From NCBI RefSeq assembly GCF_019823065.1, contig NZ_CP081967.1, forward strand, positions 1 through 64,000: a stretch of 64,000 nucleotides of DNA, in the 5' to 3' direction. Numbering within the stretch: position 1 is the first letter of the stretch; every line of letters starts with the position of its first letter. Source of the stretch: Pseudomonas mosselii (GTDB lineage: Bacteria; Pseudomonadota; Gammaproteobacteria; Pseudomonadales; Pseudomonadaceae). The notes beneath the pieces were generated by a model that saw only the letters and a list, made by a program, of their open reading frames with translations, did not search any database and was not told the origin of the DNA. Positions 63,722 to 64,000 of the stretch are shown piece by piece. Made by a program: the position numbers and the translations under genes.

Positions 63722-64000
63722 CCACCCCAACCGATAAGGATCTCGCCCAGCTGCTGCAGCCATTGCAGGAAAGCTTGGCGGGTATCAACCGTTCACTGCG
63801 TACGTTGGCCGATACCCGGCTGCTCGAAATCTTCGGCCCTGAGCTGTCAGACCGAAAGAAATGGACTGAGCAGTTGAAGCACGCGCACCAAGAGGATGAC
63901 CAGGCGCTGTTTGATCTGCGTCAGGCCGGAGAACAGGGCCGATACCCAGGCGGATATGACCAATGGGTCAAAGACTTCGGCGAGGAAGAAGCCAAGAAGC
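63718..64000 (+). CDS. Hypothetical protein, cut by the window edge
   Basis: ATG at 63718 overlaps the previous stop. At least 94 residues: MTTPTDKDLAQLLQPLQESL, then a helical, acidic stretch and GRYPGGYDQWVKDFGEEE. No family recognised. The end is outside the window. Confidence 0.65.
   Translation, partial: MTTPTDKDLAQLLQPLQESLAGINRSLRTLADTRLLEIFGPELSDRKKWTEQLKHAHQEDDQALFDLRQAGEQGRYPGGYDQWVKDFGEEEAKK

Overview
The window reads as one arm of a large conjugative plasmid of a Pseudomonas-type gammaproteobacterium. It begins exactly at the start codon of a small winged-helix replication protein and ends in a parA-parB-trfB-like partition and control cluster. Base composition is moderately high in G+C. 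The transfer genes resemble the IncW/IncP-9 lineage: a MobF (TrwC-type) relaxase, a TrwB-type coupling protein and a VirB-type secretion system. No replicon typing could be run, so the incompatibility group is an inference.

Layout. 0-5.3 kb: rep, two hypothetical genes, a DUF1173 gene, a protein made of five HTH-like repeats, and a LexA-controlled umuDC (rulAB) operon. 5.3-7.3 kb: a gene-poor stretch with two related tiny peptide genes, several terminators and the first copy of a 449-bp repeat. 7.3-8.8 kb: small membrane proteins and a RelE/HigA-type toxin-antitoxin pair. 8.8-20.3 kb: a one-directional array of plasmid establishment genes: DUF4942, a PP-loop ATPase, a C5 DNA methyltransferase, ssb, DUF932, a TrfB-like regulator and many small unknowns. 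20.7-40.2 kb: a 19.5-kb composite insertion. 40.4-42.9 kb: a SprT-like protease and stbABC. About 43.1 kb: a predicted oriT. 43.3-48.2 kb: trwA-trwB-trwC. 48.2-61.0 kb: the leftward secretion operon. 61.0-64.0 kb: parA, parB, a trfB/korA-like gene and a partial gene.

How it fits together. The predicted nic site is on the minus strand, so the 0-43 kb side enters the recipient first and trwABC enters last. The genes from 9 to 20 kb are all on the plus strand, so the transferred minus strand is their template. Five of them follow a repeated unit: a hairpin based on GGTCAAATTAGATTTGACC, then a TTGAC(T/A/G)-17 bp-GATACT promoter, then a structured leader whose apical hairpin (core GCGGCGGCAACCGC) recurs eight times in front of ribosome binding sites. 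This is the strongest candidate for an undescribed system: a set of leading-region genes possibly transcribed from single-stranded DNA on entry and sharing a leader RNA structure. A second plasmid-wide signal is the palindrome TTCTCGCRYGCGAGAA (R, Y = purine, pyrimidine), seen eight times, mostly at gene starts including parA; it probably marks the operator of a global plasmid repressor.

The 20.7-40.2 kb insertion is flanked by the duplicated target GATTT and splits a 160-codon gene that is restored in frame when the insertion is removed on paper. It contains a Tn21-subgroup tnpR-tnpA unit; a mercury operon (merR, merTPCA, a four-helix membrane protein, merD, merE, a DUF3330 gene) with an extra MerR-type promoter driving a small secreted protein; a second Tn3-family transposase coupled to a PIN/RHH toxin-antitoxin; a Tn402/Tn5053-type tniA-tniB-tniQ module lacking tniR; a fragment of a second, divergent relaxase gene; and a 759-bp miniature element. 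The VirB4 ATPase gene is frameshifted at a run of eight C residues, so conjugation may be off in the sequenced form unless that base is an error or a switch.
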